Positions 16,584-25,805 of a stretch of DNA of 64,000 bases are shown here, piece after piece. The notes beneath the pieces were generated by a model. The model saw nothing but the letters and a program-made list of their open reading frames with translations. It was not told where the DNA came from and did not search any database. The stretch is from DATCRE01 sp964235605 (GTDB lineage: Bacteria > Bacteroidota > Bacteroidia > Cytophagales > Cyclobacteriaceae). Every line of letters begins with the position of its first letter. Positions within the stretch are counted from its first letter, which is position 1. The translations under genes were made by a program, and so were the position numbers. The stretch covers positions 1 to 64,000 of the forward strand of contig CAXSCR010000002.1 in NCBI GenBank assembly GCA_964235605.1. The letters run 5' to 3'.

Positions 16584-18899
16584 ATGAACAATTTCTATAA
16601 ATTTATACTAACCACTGGGGTGGTATTTAGTTTGTCGTTTTCCGTCGCAGGTGCGCAGCATGATCCTGTTCAGCCTTACCAGGGTAAGGTTGGGAGAACA
16701 TTAGCTGATACGCAACAATCGTGGCCCATAAAATTAAAGGCGCTACAAGGTGCGCCTAATGTAGTCTGGATACTCTTAGATGATATCGGGTTTGGTGCTA
16801 CCAGCGCTTTCGGAGGATTGATACAGACCCCTACATTGGATAGTCTTGCCAATAACGGTTTGCGTTATACCAATTTTCATACAACAGCTATATGCTCTCC
16901 GACACGTTCGGCGCTTTTGACAGGTCGCAACTCACATTCAGTTCACATGGGGTTGTTTCCAACAACTGCTGTTGGTACGCCGGGCTATGATGGAATAATG
17001 CCCTTCGAAAAAGCAACTATAGCAGAAATTCTTCGTGAGAATGGGTACAACACCTATGCTACTGGCAAGTGGCATCTTGTTCCATCAACTGATGATACGC
17101 CAGCTGGGCCTTTCAACCGTTGGCCTACAGGAAGAGGATTTGATCATTACTTCGGATTTTTGAGTGGGTCAACAGATCAGTACCATCCTGTAGTTTGGGA
17201 AGATACTAGGAAAGTAAACCCTGAAACAATTAACAAACACTTCACTACATTAATAGCTGATAAAGCAATCAGTTTTATAGCGGAACAAAAGTCAGTAGCA
17301 CCTGAGAAACCATTTTTCCTATACTTCACACCAGGTGCCGGTCACTCACCACATCAAGTTTCAAAAGACTGGAGGGAAAAGTATAAAGGCAAATTTGATC
17401 AGGGATGGGATAAGTCAAGAGAACAAATTCTTGCCAATCAAATTAAACTTGGTATTGTTCCAAAAAATACGGTCTTGCCACCATCAAGTCCAACAGTAAA
17501 ACCATGGGCATCACTAAACAGTGATGAGAAAAAACTATATGTGCGTTTCATGGAAAATTATGCAGGCTTTGTTTCACATGCTGACAATGAAATAGGAAGG
17601 TTGGTAAACTACCTGAAGAAAATTGGTCAACTTGAAAACACAGTGATCTTCGTTTCCATTGGTGATAACGGCGCGAGTAGAGGTGGAACTTATGAAGGTA
17701 TCATCAATCCATTAGATGCTTCACTTACTCCCGAAGAAAGACTAAAAAAGAATATTGCAAACATTGATTTGATTGGTACTGAACGTTCTAATGTTAACTA
17801 CCCCATTGGATGGGCACAATCTGATAATACACCTTTCCGCTACTATAAATCAGACGCAAGTTCTGAGGGTGGAACACGCAATCCACTTATTGTTTTCTAT
17901 CCGAAAGGCATAAAGGAAAAGGGAGGCATACGGAATCAATATTCTCATGTAATTGATTTGTTGCCAACAACAGTTGAATTGACGGGTGTAAATATTCCTG
18001 AAGTCATCAACGGATATAAACAAGAACCTGTTGAAGGCACCAGTCTCGCATATAGTATTAATGATGCCGCCGCGATTTCAAAACATTTGGTACAGCATTT
18101 TGAAATAAGAGGTTCACGTTCAATTTATAAAGACGGATGGAAAGCAGGAACACTACATCCACAGGGAACGAGCTTTGATAATGAAAAATGGGAGCTATAT
18201 CATGTTGCTGAAGACATAAATGAACGTATTGATCTTTCAGCAAAGCATCCTGAAAAAGTAAAAGAATTGCAGGCACTATTTGATGAACAGGCCCACAAGT
18301 TTAATATTTATCCGCTTAAGGATGAAGCTTCACCTTCAATTGCACCGAACTTCTATTCAAATTCGCAAAGAATTGTTTTATACCCTGGCGTTTCACAATT
18401 ATTTGAAGGTTCATCACCGCGTTTTGTCAATAGATCATTTAGCATTACTGCTGACGTCAATCTTACGAACGAGAATGTGCAAGGCGTGTTGTTCTCTATT
18501 GGTGGATGGCAAAATGGAATTAGTTTTTATGTACAGGATGGAAAGTTGAACTTTGCTTACAACACAGGACTTAAAACTTATTATGTTTCGTCTGAAAAGC
18601 AACAATTGCCGATTGGAAATGTAAGATTGAAATTCCAGTTCAAATATAATGGTGGAGAACAAGGCGCTGGCGGAATAGGAGATTTGTATGTCAATGAAAA
18701 GAAAGTTGGTGAGGCCGCTATTGACAAGACACTGAAATCAAACATTGGTACCTATGAAAACATTGAAGTAGGCCGTGATATCATTTCGCCAGTAACAGAT
18801 AACTATCAAGTTCCATTTGTTTTCACAGGCTCAATAAACACAGTGGTGATCGATCTAGAAAAAGAAGTACCTGCCCAAGCTTCTATTTTTAAACCTTAA
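16584..18899 (+). CDS. Type I sulfatase, long form with C-terminal LamG-like module
   Basis: Hydrolyses sulfate esters in the periplasm or at the surface. Signal peptide 1-24, metal-binding LLDD at 66-67, and CSPTR with catalytic Cys104 in ICSPTRSALLTGR, the site converted to formylglycine. GKWHL, the HSPHQ region and GDNGAS supply further metal and active-site residues. The overall pattern is that of arylsulfatases like AtsA. The last 190 residues form an additional beta-rich, concanavalin-like module (RSFSITADVNL...GDLYVNEKKVGEA...YQVPFVFTG), shared with the 770-residue enzyme of the other operon. Fourth structural gene after FGE, so maturation enzyme and client are co-transcribed. Confidence 0.93.
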   Translation: MNNFYKFILTTGVVFSLSFSVAGAQHDPVQPYQGKVGRTLADTQQSWPIKLKALQGAPNVVWILLDDIGFGATSAFGGLIQTPTLDSLANNGLRYTNFHTTAICSPTRSALLTGRNSHSVHMGLFPTTAVGTPGYDGIMPFEKATIAEILRENGYNTYATGKWHLVPSTDDTPAGPFNRWPTGRGFDHYFGFLSGSTDQYHPVVWEDTRKVNPETINKHFTTLIADKAISFIAEQKSVAPEKPFFLYFTPGAGHSPHQVSKDWREKYKGKFDQGWDKSREQILANQIKLGIVPKNTVLPPSSPTVKPWASLNSDEKKLYVRFMENYAGFVSHADNEIGRLVNYLKKIGQLENTVIFVSIGDNGASRGGTYEGIINPLDASLTPEERLKKNIANIDLIGTERSNVNYPIGWAQSDNTPFRYYKSDASSEGGTRNPLIVFYPKGIKEKGGIRNQYSHVIDLLPTTVELTGVNIPEVINGYKQEPVEGTSLAYSINDAAAISKHLVQHFEIRGSRSIYKDGWKAGTLHPQGTSFDNEKWELYHVAEDINERIDLSAKHPEKVKELQALFDEQAHKFNIYPLKDEASPSIAPNFYSNSQRIVLYPGVSQLFEGSSPRFVNRSFSITADVNLTNENVQGVLFSIGGWQNGISFYVQDGKLNFAYNTGLKTYYVSSEKQQLPIGNVRLKFQFKYNGGEQGAGGIGDLYVNEKKVGEAAIDKTLKSNIGTYENIEVGRDIISPVTDNYQVPFVFTGSINTVVIDLEKEVPAQASIFKP

Positions 18900-18910
18900 T
18901 AATAATAGCC

Positions 18911-19030
18911 ATGAGACGTTCTGATGTAATTCTTTTAATAAAGAAAATTTTTGTAGGGATTGTTGTTACCATAGTTCCCTTCGTCATACTGTTTAGTGGA
19001 TTGTGGCTTGTAAGAAACTTGCTTCGCTAA
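18911..19030 (+). CDS. Small membrane protein (39 aa)
   Basis: An ORF of 39 codons starting 11 bp after the sulfatase stop and ending 11 bp before the next start. It opens MRRSDVILLIKK, then has one hydrophobic helix (IFVGIVVTIVPFVILFSGLW) and a basic end (RNLLR). Spacing on both sides and its place inside the operon support a real gene. Family not recognised. With the following 61-residue protein it may form a membrane pair linked to the sulfatase or the hydroxylase-family protein. Confidence 0.65.
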   Translation: MRRSDVILLIKKIFVGIVVTIVPFVILFSGLWLVRNLLR

Positions 19031-19041
19031 TTATTTAAAAG

Positions 19042-19227
19042 ATGAATGTTATGAAAATGGAACCAGAAATAAAGCAACGCATTGTAAAAAACGTTTTGCT
19101 AAGCCTGTTGATTTATGTTTTACCGATTTTATTGATGTTCGCTACATTTTATTTCACTGGCCAGCGACCTTGGGAGAAAAAGTCTAAGGTGTCTGAAGAA
19201 ATTAATACATCGAGCAAAACTGAATAA
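19042..19227 (+). CDS. Small single-pass membrane protein (61 aa)
   Basis: Begins MNVMKMEPEIKQ (an internal ATG at 19051 is possible). One strong hydrophobic helix, VLLSLLIYVLPILLMFATFY, is followed by the basic segment FTGQRPWEKKSK and a polar tail. Same operon and strand as the 39-residue gene 11 bp upstream; the hydroxylase-family gene starts about 100 bp downstream. I recognise no family. Two consecutive mini membrane proteins in a SusCD/sulfatase operon are unusual. Confidence 0.65.
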   Translation: MNVMKMEPEIKQRIVKNVLLSLLIYVLPILLMFATFYFTGQRPWEKKSKVSEEINTSSKTE

Positions 19228-19328
19228 TGAAAATTTATAACTCCTATAAAGAGGATATTGAGATAATAAACATCGCGATTATAAATACACAGTCATCACT
19301 ATAATTTGATAAATAAATTTCTAATTCT

Positions 19329-20315
19329 ATGATTAAATATTTTGAAGCCGTTTTTGAAAACCTAAGTACATGGGGCTTACCTGTACTCGTACTGATCCTG
19401 GGTGTGATTGAATTTTCCTTTGGCCTTTATAAAAAGCATTGGAATAAAAATGAACGTATACTTGATATAGTTTGCTATACTGTTCCTAAGATTGTTGTAA
19501 GGCCACTGGTTGCCTATTTTGGTTTGAAATTTTTACCAATCATCCTTCCCGATTTCAAAGCCTCTTTTGAATGGGTTCCGTTCTGGTGGGGATTTTTAAT
19601 TACTGCCATCGCGGATGACCTCACACAATACTGGTATCATCGACTACATCATGAAGTACCATTTTTGTGGCGCTTTCATAGAACACATCACTCGGCCCCT
19701 TACATGGGCATGGCCATGGCGAGTAGACAAAATATTATTTACACCATTTTCTTTTCACAAACTTATCTCACAACAGCGCTCGTGTATATTGGTTTGGGGT
19801 ATCCGGCGTTGTTTGTGAAAGGAATCAAATCTATTATTACAACATTAGCACATTCTAGCATTAAATGGGATAAACCATTCTATGAAAAGAGATGGCTACA
19901 TCCTGTTGCATGGGTATTAGAAAGGTTAATTTCTACACCCGCTACACACCATGCCCATCATGCCGATTCAAGTGATGATGGTGTTGGACATTATAAGGGA
20001 AATTTTGGAAATATGTTTTTTATCTGGGACATCATTTTTGGTACCGGACTTATAACACGTCAATATCCAAAAGCCTATGGCGTAAAATCCTATCAACAAG
20101 AAGAGTGGTATGCCCAGTTTTTGTGGCCGATTCTTAAATCGAAGAAGGAAGGAAGTGAGTTGTCACACAATGGCCCGATGGTTAACGAGGATTCCGCAGA
20201 TGAGCGTACTATTTCCCAACATTCATTTCCGGTTTCTGAACACGAACTTTATAAACCAAGCTGGGGGCTTTTTTCTATGAATAAAACTAAGCGTAGCAAT
20301 ATATCGCCTCAGTAA
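19329..20315 (+). CDS. Sterol desaturase / fatty-acid hydroxylase family protein
   Basis: Integral membrane di-iron oxygenase of 328 residues. The histidine boxes that bind the two irons are present: YHRLHH at 103-108, HRTHH at 117-121 and THHAHHADS near 211-217. Four or so hydrophobic helices surround them. The family hydroxylates or desaturates lipids, sterols or carotenoids; the exact substrate cannot be told. Its place between two sulfatases suggests the operon handles a sulfated lipid-like molecule, or modifies one, but this is inference. The C-terminal 60 residues are polar and unlike the core. Confidence 0.85.
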   Translation: MIKYFEAVFENLSTWGLPVLVLILGVIEFSFGLYKKHWNKNERILDIVCYTVPKIVVRPLVAYFGLKFLPIILPDFKASFEWVPFWWGFLITAIADDLTQYWYHRLHHEVPFLWRFHRTHHSAPYMGMAMASRQNIIYTIFFSQTYLTTALVYIGLGYPALFVKGIKSIITTLAHSSIKWDKPFYEKRWLHPVAWVLERLISTPATHHAHHADSSDDGVGHYKGNFGNMFFIWDIIFGTGLITRQYPKAYGVKSYQQEEWYAQFLWPILKSKKEGSELSHNGPMVNEDSADERTISQHSFPVSEHELYKPSWGLFSMNKTKRSNISPQ

Positions 20316-20351
20316 ATATTTATTTTACGTAAAGCATCAAATATTAAAATT

Positions 20352-22217
20352 ATGAACACAAATAAAATAGCATTTGCGCTTTTGTTGAGCGCATCATCGA
20401 TTTCATTTGCGAATGCCCAGCAGACAACCGAATGGAAAGGAAAGATTGCCAAGTCAACCAAAGACGCGCAGCCCTACAAAGTTGACTTCATTAAAAAAGC
20501 ACCTGAAGGAGCGCCAAATATTCTTTTGATATTATTAGATGATGTTGGCTATGGGGCCACAAGCGCTTTTGGAGGATTAATCAATACACCGAATTTAGAT
20601 TCGCTTGCAAACAAAGGATTGCGTTATACCAATTTTCACACAGCGGGGATTTGCTCACCAACAAGGTCCGCATTGCTAACGGGACGTAATCATCATGCCG
20701 TGGGCATGGGCATGTTTCCGCATTATTATTTATCGGGAGATTTTCCTGGGTACAACGGCCACATTCAACCTCAGAATGGAACCATTGCTGAAGTGCTGCG
20801 AGAAAATGGTTATAGCACATACCATCTGGGTAAGTGGCATCTTACACCCGATGATGAATCAACTGATCTTGGTCCTTTTGTTCGCTGGCCTTCAGGGAAA
20901 GGATTTGATCATAACTTTAGTTTCTTAGGTGGAGCAACAGATCAATATAAACCTGATCTGGTAGAAGATAATAAGCACATCACGCCCGATGGTAGACATT
21001 TAAATACATTGCTCACAGATAAAGCGATCGATTACATATCCAAACAAAAATCACTTGCACCTGAAAAACCATTCTTTGTGTACTATGCAACAGGTGCAGC
21101 ACACGCGCCACACCAAGTGGATAAAGAGTGGTCAGACAAATACAAAGGCAAGTTTGATGGTGGATGGGATGTGTACCGGGAGAAAGTTTTTGCTAGTCAG
21201 AAGAAACTAGGTGTAATTCCTACCAGCGCAGTTTTACCTGAGCGCAATAGTTATCTGAAAGCCTGGAAGGATCTTCCTGCAGAGGAGAAAAAACTATTTG
21301 CGCGCTTCATGGAAGTATATGCAGGCTTTCTCGAACATACCGATTATGAAATTGGAAGGTTATTAAATCACCTCAATACATCAGGACAACTTAATAACAC
21401 CGCTGTCTTCGTTATTGTTGGTGATAATGGAGCAAGTAAAGAGGGTCTTGAATATGGCGTTACTACAAAGTCTGTAAGATTTGGTGTTGACCCGGTTAAG
21501 CGTGAAGATTATCGTCAACTAGTGTTAAGTGAGTATGATAAAATAGGCGGCAAGGAAGTACCAACTGTTGCCAACTATCCATTGGGCTGGGCACAAGCTA
21601 CCAACACACCCTTCAAATTCTGGAAGAGTGATGCTAATGCAGAGGGCGCAACACATAATCCTTTGATTGTTTACTACCCAAGAGGTACTGCTGAAAAAGG
21701 TGGAATTCGTAATCAGTATGGACATGTGATTGATATCTTCCCAACCATAGAAGAAATTGCTGGCATCAAACAACCTGAGACAATAAGGGGTATTAGGCAA
21801 AAGCCTTTACATGGAACGAGTTTGGTGTACTCACTTTCAGGTAAAAATGCTTCATCACGTCATAATCAACAATACTATACCATCTTTGGTAACAGAGCCA
21901 TTTACAAAGATGGATGGAAAGCGGCGGCGGCCCATCATCCCAATTCGTTAGAATTATTTGTTTATGCCGATGAACCAAAACCGAGCGTTGAGAATAACCC
22001 AGATAAAGAAGTCTGGGAATTGTACAACCTCAATGAAGACTTCAATGAGCGTAATGACCTGGCAAAGAAACATCCAGAAAAGTTGAAGGAGTTGAAAGCG
22101 CTCTATGAAGCAGATGCAGCCAAATACAATATTTATCCGCTCGTCGACTTTGAATATGCGCAGGAGCGATACAAGGAAATGCAATTGAAACTAAAACAGC
22201 AAGAAGCGAAGAAATAG
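20352..22217 (+). CDS. Type I sulfatase, short form
   Basis: 621-residue sulfatase with a signal peptide ending ANAQQ. LLDD (62-63) and catalytic Cys101 in ICSPTRSALLTGR are followed by NHHAVGMG, GKWHLTPDD, HAPHQ and GDNGASKEG. It lacks the extra C-terminal LamG-like module of the 771-residue enzyme upstream. The short sulfatase of the minus-strand operon (32552) has the same architecture, so each operon carries one long and one short enzyme. It needs formylglycine, presumably made by the FGE at 9831. Starts 36 bp after the hydroxylase-family gene. Confidence 0.93.
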   Translation: MNTNKIAFALLLSASSISFANAQQTTEWKGKIAKSTKDAQPYKVDFIKKAPEGAPNILLILLDDVGYGATSAFGGLINTPNLDSLANKGLRYTNFHTAGICSPTRSALLTGRNHHAVGMGMFPHYYLSGDFPGYNGHIQPQNGTIAEVLRENGYSTYHLGKWHLTPDDESTDLGPFVRWPSGKGFDHNFSFLGGATDQYKPDLVEDNKHITPDGRHLNTLLTDKAIDYISKQKSLAPEKPFFVYYATGAAHAPHQVDKEWSDKYKGKFDGGWDVYREKVFASQKKLGVIPTSAVLPERNSYLKAWKDLPAEEKKLFARFMEVYAGFLEHTDYEIGRLLNHLNTSGQLNNTAVFVIVGDNGASKEGLEYGVTTKSVRFGVDPVKREDYRQLVLSEYDKIGGKEVPTVANYPLGWAQATNTPFKFWKSDANAEGATHNPLIVYYPRGTAEKGGIRNQYGHVIDIFPTIEEIAGIKQPETIRGIRQKPLHGTSLVYSLSGKNASSRHNQQYYTIFGNRAIYKDGWKAAAAHHPNSLELFVYADEPKPSVENNPDKEVWELYNLNEDFNERNDLAKKHPEKLKELKALYEADAAKYNIYPLVDFEYAQERYKEMQLKLKQQEAKK

Positions 22218-22236
22218 CTGTGAGCTGTGAGCTTTA
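22210..22236. repeat. AGCTGTG direct repeat after the sulfatase stop
   Basis: AGCTGTGAGCTGTGAGCTTT spans the end of the sulfatase gene and the start of the spacer. Related in style to the AGCT repeats elsewhere. The remainder of the 230-bp gap shows no clear terminator, so read-through to the next gene is possible. Confidence 0.4.
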
Positions 22237-22451
22237 AGTTACGTGAAGAATCTACTCGCAGTTCTTAGCACATAACATGTAACTACTTTTAATGACTTGT
22301 AAAAGTCAGCTTCATTACATCGAGAGGGTTGTTGATTTCCCAAGGCTTAACTTCAGCTACCAACTAAATAGGACTGATAAAAAATAATCACAGAGAGTAA
22401 ATCTGGTGCAATGGAGTTTTTAATAATGTGAAAAATAACATGACTATAGAG

Positions 22452-23417
22452 ATGAAAAGAAGATTACTAATCATGGCAATAATGCTCACCACAGCGTTTG
22501 CATTTGCCCAACCAAATGAAGGTGTTGTAAAACTCCGAGGAACAAGACTCACTTATCCCTTGTTAAAAAAATGGATTGCAGAATTCAATAAAACATATCC
22601 AACAATTAAAATTATAATAGCGCCTGACGCCCCGGCAGATAGCATTGATTTTACTGTTGCAGCCTATAAACTTTCCACAACTGATTTTAAAGAAAATCAA
22701 AAAGGCGTTGTTGTAGCACAATACGTTCAACTACCTGTTGTGAACAGCAAACGTCCTGGCTTAGCGGAATTGCAGGCACGTGGGGTTAAAGAAAAAGATT
22801 TGCAGGATTTATTTTTTACTGTTGGAGCACCATCTTTCCTTGCTTCTTCACAAAACAAATCACAATTATATGTTCGCGATAAACCCGTGTGTGCTGTAAA
22901 GGCATTCGCTGCGCATTACGGAAATGATCCCAAAAAGATAAAAGGTACAGGCATTAATGGCGACGACCAAGATCTTGCTAACGCAGTAAAGAATGATATT
23001 AATGGTATCTCATTTAACAATCTTGGATTTATCTATGATGTAACCACGCGAAAAGTTCAAAAGGACTTAGCCATACTTCCGCTTGATTTGAATGAGAATG
23101 GAAAGGTAGATAAGGATGAACAGATTTATGGAACGGTTGATCATGTCATTGAATTCATTGAGAAGACTAAGAATCCTAAGTTTGTCAATGAGCATGTGAA
23201 TTTTATTTTTAACACAGAATCCAAGAATGCTTCGGCAGCTAAATTTCTTAGCTGGGTGCTTAGCAATGGCCAACAGTTCAATCATCAACTTGGTTTTATT
23301 AATTTGAATAAAGCTTTTCTTGCAGAACAAAAAGTGATTTTTAAAGACGGGTTCAAAGTTAGTTCCATTTCAGCATGTGAAGGTGCAGATAGGCTGATGG
23401 CAAAGCGAGTAGATTAG
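22452..23417 (+). CDS. Second PstS-like binding-fold protein
   Basis: Paralogue of the protein at 10742: signal peptide MKRRLLIMAIMLTTAFAFAQ, then VKLRGTRLTYPLLKKWIAEF, matching ITGARFSYPIVEKWIAAY of the first copy. The EF-hand-like loop is DLNENGKVDKDE. About 321 residues. I chose ATG 22452 because it gives a compact signal peptide; upstream starts at 22428 (GTG) and 22440 exist. As with the first copy, no ABC transporter partner is present. It may bind the released anion or the sulfated substrate; Ca binding by the loop is plausible but untested. Confidence 0.62.
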   Translation: MKRRLLIMAIMLTTAFAFAQPNEGVVKLRGTRLTYPLLKKWIAEFNKTYPTIKIIIAPDAPADSIDFTVAAYKLSTTDFKENQKGVVVAQYVQLPVVNSKRPGLAELQARGVKEKDLQDLFFTVGAPSFLASSQNKSQLYVRDKPVCAVKAFAAHYGNDPKKIKGTGINGDDQDLANAVKNDINGISFNNLGFIYDVTTRKVQKDLAILPLDLNENGKVDKDEQIYGTVDHVIEFIEKTKNPKFVNEHVNFIFNTESKNASAAKFLSWVLSNGQQFNHQLGFINLNKAFLAEQKVIFKDGFKVSSISACEGADRLMAKRVD

Positions 23418-23460
23418 TGGTTAATGGTTAATTGTTAAAAGTTAATTGTTAATAATTAAT
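23418..23460. repeat. TTAATTGTTAA-type simple repeat
   Basis: A short tract of GGTTAATGGTTAATTG units followed by TTAATTGTTAATAATTAAT, right after the stop codon. Low complexity; no gene. A type of intergenic filler distinct from the AGCT family. Confidence 0.5.
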
Positions 23461-23621
23461 AGGGTTCATGTTGCAGTAGATTTTTAATTCTTGTCGATTT
23501 ATAAGATAGATAGGATGCACTTTAATGAGCCTAACGTCATGTTTAGTTGAGTCAGTATGTAATATTCAAACAACTCTTTTATTTTGATAATACTATCTCT
23601 AATTTAGTAAAAAACATAAAG

Positions 23622-24284
23622 ATGAATACGTCAAAAAATATCTCGCTTTTAGTTGTACTATCAATGGCTTCGTTTTGTGTACAGGCACAAATCACAAAAA
23701 AATATGATCTTGCTGACTTGCTTAAAAAGGGTCTGCTAGCGCCTTACCATCGCACAGCAAGTTTATTAGATGATCCATTCCATAAAGGAATAAAGCTTGA
23801 TGAGAAAGTCGGTGAAGGTGTAGTCTGGTTGAAAGATGTTACATTTTCTAACGGAACTATTGAAATAGACTTACGTGGTAAGGATGTTCCTCAAGGGAGT
23901 TTTATTGGTATGGCATTCCACGCAGTAAATGATTCAACCTTCGATGGTATATACTTCCGACCATTTAATTTTCAGGCAAAGGATTCTATCAGAAAAATTC
24001 ATGCTGTTCAATATATCAGCCATCCAGACTTTACCTGGAAGAAGCTACGTGAAGAACGCAACGGCATTTTTGAAAAAGGCCTTGTAAATCCACCAGATCC
24101 TAATGTATGGTTTCATGCACGCATTGAAGTGAAAGACAATAGTGTATATGTTTATGTGAACGATGACAAAAGCCCATCGCTCACAGTAACAAAACTGAAT
24201 GCGCGTAAAAGCGGAAAATTAGGTATATGGGTTGGCGCAGGTTCTGGTGGCGATTTTGCCAACTTAGTAATTGTTAGCCGTTAA
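23622..24284 (+). CDS. Exported LamG/DUF1080-like protein
   Basis: 220-residue exported protein: signal peptide MNTSKNISLLVVLSMASF...VQAQ, then a single beta-sandwich of concanavalin/LamG type (FSNGTIEIDLRGKD, GSFIGMAFHAVND, YFRPFNF, WFHARIEVKDNSVYVYVND and a GKLGIWVGAGS end). The order of strands resembles family-16-like or 3-keto-disaccharide-hydrolase (DUF1080) folds, but no catalytic residue can be assigned. ATG 23622 is preferred because it begins the signal peptide. Last gene before the convergent minus-strand pair, probably the end of the sulfatase locus. Confidence 0.65.
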   Translation: MNTSKNISLLVVLSMASFCVQAQITKKYDLADLLKKGLLAPYHRTASLLDDPFHKGIKLDEKVGEGVVWLKDVTFSNGTIEIDLRGKDVPQGSFIGMAFHAVNDSTFDGIYFRPFNFQAKDSIRKIHAVQYISHPDFTWKKLREERNGIFEKGLVNPPDPNVWFHARIEVKDNSVYVYVNDDKSPSLTVTKLNARKSGKLGIWVGAGSGGDFANLVIVSR

Positions 24285-24289
24285 TCTTA

Positions 24290-24330
24290 GGGCTAGCTAA
24301 TGGTATCACCGCGGTGCTATACATTAGCCC
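24290..24330 (+). terminator. Hairpin between convergent genes
   Basis: GGGCTA...TAGCCC outer and GCTAATG/CATTAGC inner stems with CACCGCGGTG at the tip, six bases after the stop of the LamG-like gene. It faces the minus-strand lipoprotein gene ending at 24426. No T tract, so termination is only inferred. Confidence 0.45.
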
Positions 24331-24425
24331 GTCATACCAAGAAATCGAATTTATTCTTCATGAATGAGCCCACCCTAAATCTGTTTATTTAAGTTGGGCT
24401 CGCTCTATTTGTCTTTATTATGTGA

Positions 24426-24818
24426 CTAAGCAGGCTTCATAATTAGTTCCGAACCATCGTCTGCTTTTAGTTGCACCTTGTCATCAGTTAACTCTAAAAT
24501 GGTAAAATTTTCAGTTACGTCAGCACCGTCAAATTGCATAGTTAATGTGGATCCATTAGTTGACCACTTACCACTCATGCTTTGCGTATCATCACCCATT
24601 TTTACATTTCCATCTCTGGAGAATGTAATCTTTTGCTTCTTTTCATCTTGGCTTAATTTATCGCGTTCGCCTTCAGCATTTCTTTGGCGAGTTGCTACCC
24701 AAGTCTTATGAGTTTGCCCTGCTATCTTTTCTTCGTTGGTTACTGGCTTATCAGCATCTTTTTTTCCACATGTTATAAATAGCAACATTAGCATGAAAGG
24801 AATTAATATTTTTCTCAT
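24426..24818 (-). CDS. Small lipocalin-like lipoprotein
   Basis: 130-residue lipoprotein (MRKILIPFMLMLLFITC lipobox). After a polar linker it has a short set of beta strands: KTWVATRQRN, QKITFSRDGNVKM, SGKWSTNGSTLTMQF and NFTILELTDDKVQLK. This matches the lipocalin-like/DUF4488-type domains common in Bacteroidota. Function unknown. It follows the LysM gene by 20 bp on the same strand, suggesting a two-gene unit. Confidence 0.65.
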   Translation of the reverse strand: MRKILIPFMLMLLFITCGKKDADKPVTNEEKIAGQTHKTWVATRQRNAEGERDKLSQDEKKQKITFSRDGNVKMGDDTQSMSGKWSTNGSTLTMQFDGADVTENFTILELTDDKVQLKADDGSELIMKPA

Positions 24819-24838
24819 ATTGTGTAGTTCGTTATTTA

Positions 24839-25105
24839 TTATGGAATAATAATTTCCTGCCCTGGATGAATTAGGTTTGGGTCTTTTATCTTGTCTTGGT
24901 TTGCCTTATAAATTTTATCCCAGGCGTTGGCATTGCCATAAAATTGTTTCGCAATCTTCGATAAACTGTCGCCACTTTTTATGGTGTAGCTTCGAATTGT
25001 TGTTGTAGAAGGTTGTGGCGCCCTTTGTACATTGGCTGATTTTTCAGCCGGTTTTTTTTCTATAGGCTTTTCTGTGCCCTTCTTAAAAAAATCAAGTATT
25101 CCCAT
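24839..25105 (-). CDS. LysM-domain protein
   Basis: 88 residues. A basic, proline-rich N-terminal tail (FFKKGTEKPIEKKPAEK) leads to one LysM domain at 40-87 (YTIKSGDSLSKIAKQFYG, IYKANQDKI, PGQEIIIP). LysM domains bind peptidoglycan. There is no signal peptide, as in the YgaU/BON-LysM-type small proteins. First gene of the pair with the lipoprotein downstream. Confidence 0.88.
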   Translation of the reverse strand: MGILDFFKKGTEKPIEKKPAEKSANVQRAPQPSTTTIRSYTIKSGDSLSKIAKQFYGNANAWDKIYKANQDKIKDPNLIHPGQEIIIP

Positions 25106-25805
25106 TGTAATAGTATTTAATATTTAACATGAATAACAATCCATTATAGGCGTGTCACACTTGTTGACATTTCACCTACATGAATTATGAATAGCAATGA
25201 AAATTGTGCCGGACTGTAAGTGGTTAAGGAGAGGCTATTATGCTTTTTTCCCCATATGATGGGAAAATTTCTACTCAAAGCGTACATATTGCCTTTATTC
25301 TAAAACATTAGAATATGTGATGGTTAGTAGGCACCTGAAAACAGGGATATTAAATGGTACCTACTGATGATGCATGTTAAACCTATGTCAACTGCGTTTA
25401 AGAATTTAAATGCCTCTTGCACACTATCCATATCGATTGCTGTCTGAGGACGGGATGTAAAAGGAAGTAATAAAAGACCAAGTAATTGGAAGAACACATA
25501 AGTTACCAGAGTAAAACAATAACGAACAAATTATGCCTTTAGGCATAAGTTAAAATTGTTTCGAAGTTTAAAAGATAAAAATTATACTTCATGGTCTGAG
25601 GGGTGGGGTTAAATATCTCAATATGCTAATAAGAAAACTATTTTATTAGAAGTACATGTTGTTTAATGGAGTAAGCCTAATTTTCTATGGCAATAATAGT
25701 AAAAGATTTTGTAAATGGAAATGCTTTAAATTACTTAGTAAATAACCGTGGAGGTATTAAAGTTATTCAGAACAATGTATGTTCATACCTCAACCCGTAA
25801 ATGAT
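25106..25805. other. Spacer without a recognised gene
   Basis: About 700 bases, AT-rich. A minus-strand open stretch near 25350-25460 (reading RPQTAIDMDSVQEAFKFLN) looks protein-like but has no complete frame. It may be a relic. Confidence 0.4.

Noticed and set aside
9089..24284. Polysaccharide utilisation locus
   Set aside because: SusC and SusD are present, but no glycoside hydrolase, polysaccharide lyase or hybrid two-component sensor is encoded in either sulfatase locus.
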